Source of the DNA: a bacterium
GTDB taxonomy: Bacteria; Patescibacteriota; Minisyncoccia; Phycocordibacterales; SBAW01
Reading direction: 5' to 3'
NCBI GenBank assembly: GCA_030647845.1
Contig: JAUSIO010000007.1
Span: forward strand, 1 to 20,720
DNA length: 20,720 bases
Of this stretch, positions 19,562 through 20,720 are shown in pieces. The notes beneath the pieces are model-generated. The model was not told where the DNA came from. It saw only the letters and a program-made list of their open reading frames with translations, and did not search any database. Position numbers and translations under genes: made by a program. Within the stretch, counting starts at the first letter, position 1. Every line of letters begins with the position of its first letter.

Positions 19562-19618
19562 TTTCCCCCTCCCCAATTTCCGCTCAGACTCTACTCTTTT
19601 TTGAACCATTTGTCAAAG

Positions 19619-19647
19619 TTTGCAAAGAAAAATCGTGGTGGTAGAGT
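19619..19647 (+). promoter_or_regulatory. Possible ftsZ promoter
   Basis: TTTGCA (19619-19624), 17 nt, TAGAGT (19642-19647), then 9 nt to the ftsZ ATG. Because the gene at 19262 lies on the other strand, ftsZ needs a promoter in this spacer. Confidence 0.4.
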
Positions 19648-19656
19648 GTTGGGGCT

Positions 19657-20720
19657 ATGCCGCAAGTACAGCCAGATATTGAAGCGTTCGCACGCATCCG
19701 CGTTGTCGGCGTGGGTGGTTCGGGCAAAAACGCGGTCAACCACATGCTCGAGAGCCGGGTGCGCGGCGTTGACTTTATCGCCATCAACACCGACGCGCAG
19801 GACCTGCACCACTCGATGGCGAAGAAAAAAATCCACGTCGGCAAAAACTTGACCCGCGGTTTGGGCGCGGGGATGAACCCCGAGATTGGTAAACGCGCCG
19901 CCGAAGAAACCAAGGAAGAAATCCAGCAAGCAATCAAGGGCTCCGACATGGTGTTTGTTGCCTGCGGCATGGGCGGCGGCACGGGCACCGGCGCCGCCCC
20001 TATTGTCGCCCGGACCGCAAAAGAACTAGGCGCCTTAACCGTTGCGGTTGTTACCAAACCATTCGCGTTCGAAGGGGCTCAACGGATGCGTATAGCCGAG
20101 CAAGGGCTCGACGACTTGCGCAAAGAAGTTGACGCGCTCATTGTCATCCCCAACGACCGCATCCTCGCTACCGTCGCAAAAGACACCACACTCAAGGCGG
20201 CATTTGCCCTGTGCGACGACATCCTCAAGCAAGCGGTCGAAGGAATTTCTGATTTGATAACGCACCCAGGCATCATCAATGTCGACTTTGCCGATATCCG
20301 CGCCGTGATGGAAAATGCCGGCTCCGCTTTGATGGGTATCGGTATCGCCTCGGGCGAAAACCGCGCGGCCACGGCGGCAAAAGCGGCGGTTTCCTCGCCG
20401 CTTCTTGAGCTTTCGATAAACGGCGCGAAGGGCGTGTTGTTTGCAATCGCCGGCGGTGACGACTTGGGGATGCTCGAGGTGCACGAAGCGGCAAAAATAA
20501 TCACCGAGTCGGTAGACCCTAACGCTAAAATAATCTTCGGCGCCATAAAGGACGAAAGCCTTAAAAAAAATGAACTCAAAGTTACCGTTATTGCAACTGG
20601 CTTCCCAGCTATAGGCCTTAACCCGCGTGGCACACAGCTATTTAACTTTGCCCGGGAAACTAAAGAAAAAGACGTGGACGTCCCCGCCGTCGGTAAAATC
20701 TATAATTCTCCTATTGTTCC
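19657..20720 (+). CDS. ftsZ: Cell-division protein FtsZ (3' end outside window)
   Basis: 354 residues are visible, open at the window edge. The tubulin-like GTPase forms the division ring. RVVGVGGSGKNAVNHM (15-30) is the first glycine loop, GMGGGTGTGAAP (104-115) the tubulin signature, and NVDFADIRAVM (208-218) the T7 loop with the catalytic acids. The C-terminal domain reads LKVTVIATGFPAIG, and the C-terminal linker and FtsA-binding tail would lie beyond the window. ATG at 19657 is chosen since it is 15 residues before the first strand; an in-frame TAG upstream is likely but the spacer is short. Base use is GC-rich as in the neighbours. Confidence 0.97.
   Translation, partial: MPQVQPDIEAFARIRVVGVGGSGKNAVNHMLESRVRGVDFIAINTDAQDLHHSMAKKKIHVGKNLTRGLGAGMNPEIGKRAAEETKEEIQQAIKGSDMVFVACGMGGGTGTGAAPIVARTAKELGALTVAVVTKPFAFEGAQRMRIAEQGLDDLRKEVDALIVIPNDRILATVAKDTTLKAAFALCDDILKQAVEGISDLITHPGIINVDFADIRAVMENAGSALMGIGIASGENRAATAAKAAVSSPLLELSINGAKGVLFAIAGGDDLGMLEVHEAAKIITESVDPNAKIIFGAIKDESLKKNELKVTVIATGFPAIGLNPRGTQLFNFARETKEKDVDVPAVGKIYNSPIV

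Noticed and set aside
20079..20633. Open frame on the minus strand opposite ftsZ
   Set aside because: Frame shadow of ftsZ, low-complexity composition and no ribosome site.

Overview
The window looks like a piece of a small-genome bacterium of the Candidate Phyla Radiation (Patescibacteria, probably Parcubacteria-like). This is inferred from gene content and style, since there is no rRNA to confirm it. Pointers are a cluster of small two-helix pilin-like membrane proteins next to an anchored solute-binding-type protein, trimmed housekeeping proteins (short peptidyl-tRNA hydrolase, short YbeY), many short palindromic repeats translated in frame inside ordinary genes (for example as LPAGRQ), few Shine-Dalgarno sites, and many start codons sitting where transcription should begin.

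Layout. 1-1531: an acyltransferase-like protein overlapping a spermidine-synthase-like methyltransferase. 1553-1778: divergent tRNA-Lys(CTT) and tRNA-Leu(TAG). 1804-3463: a promoter, a band-7/SPFH membrane protein, a one-helix membrane protein and a terminator. 3534-6432 (minus): an operon of an anchored solute-binding-type protein and four pilin-like proteins. 6527-8430 (minus): a methyltransferase, a frameshifted secreted protein, and a PaaX/Cas2-like protein lying between two copies of a 37-bp palindrome. 8561-12952 (minus): a HIT protein, a two-helix membrane protein, gyrA, a small membrane protein and a degenerate metallo-beta-lactamase-fold protein. 12953-13302 has no protein gene but holds a promoter, a probable roughly 100-nt structured RNA with its own terminator, a second promoter and a palindrome-rich leader for rpsA. 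13303-15440: rpsA, then on the minus strand a small unknown gene with a 5'-terminal hairpin, and pth. 15496-20720: lepB, a degenerate histidyl-tRNA-synthetase-like gene, rpsU, ybeY, ftsA, an opposite-strand small HTH-like gene, and ftsZ running off the end.

How the genes work together. The right half is a translation and division block (rpsA, pth, rpsU, ybeY; ftsA, ftsZ), with lepB for protein export and gyrA for DNA supercoiling nearby. The left half is envelope-directed: pilin-like proteins, the anchored solute-binding-type protein and the band-7 protein. The most unusual things are the candidate RNA upstream of rpsA, the Cas2-like gene framed by palindromes, the HisRS-like protein without its catalytic motifs, several palindrome families inside coding sequence, CTAG-rich spacers that supply stop codons, and the leaderless promoter arrangement. 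All functional claims come from reading motifs by eye; no search was run.
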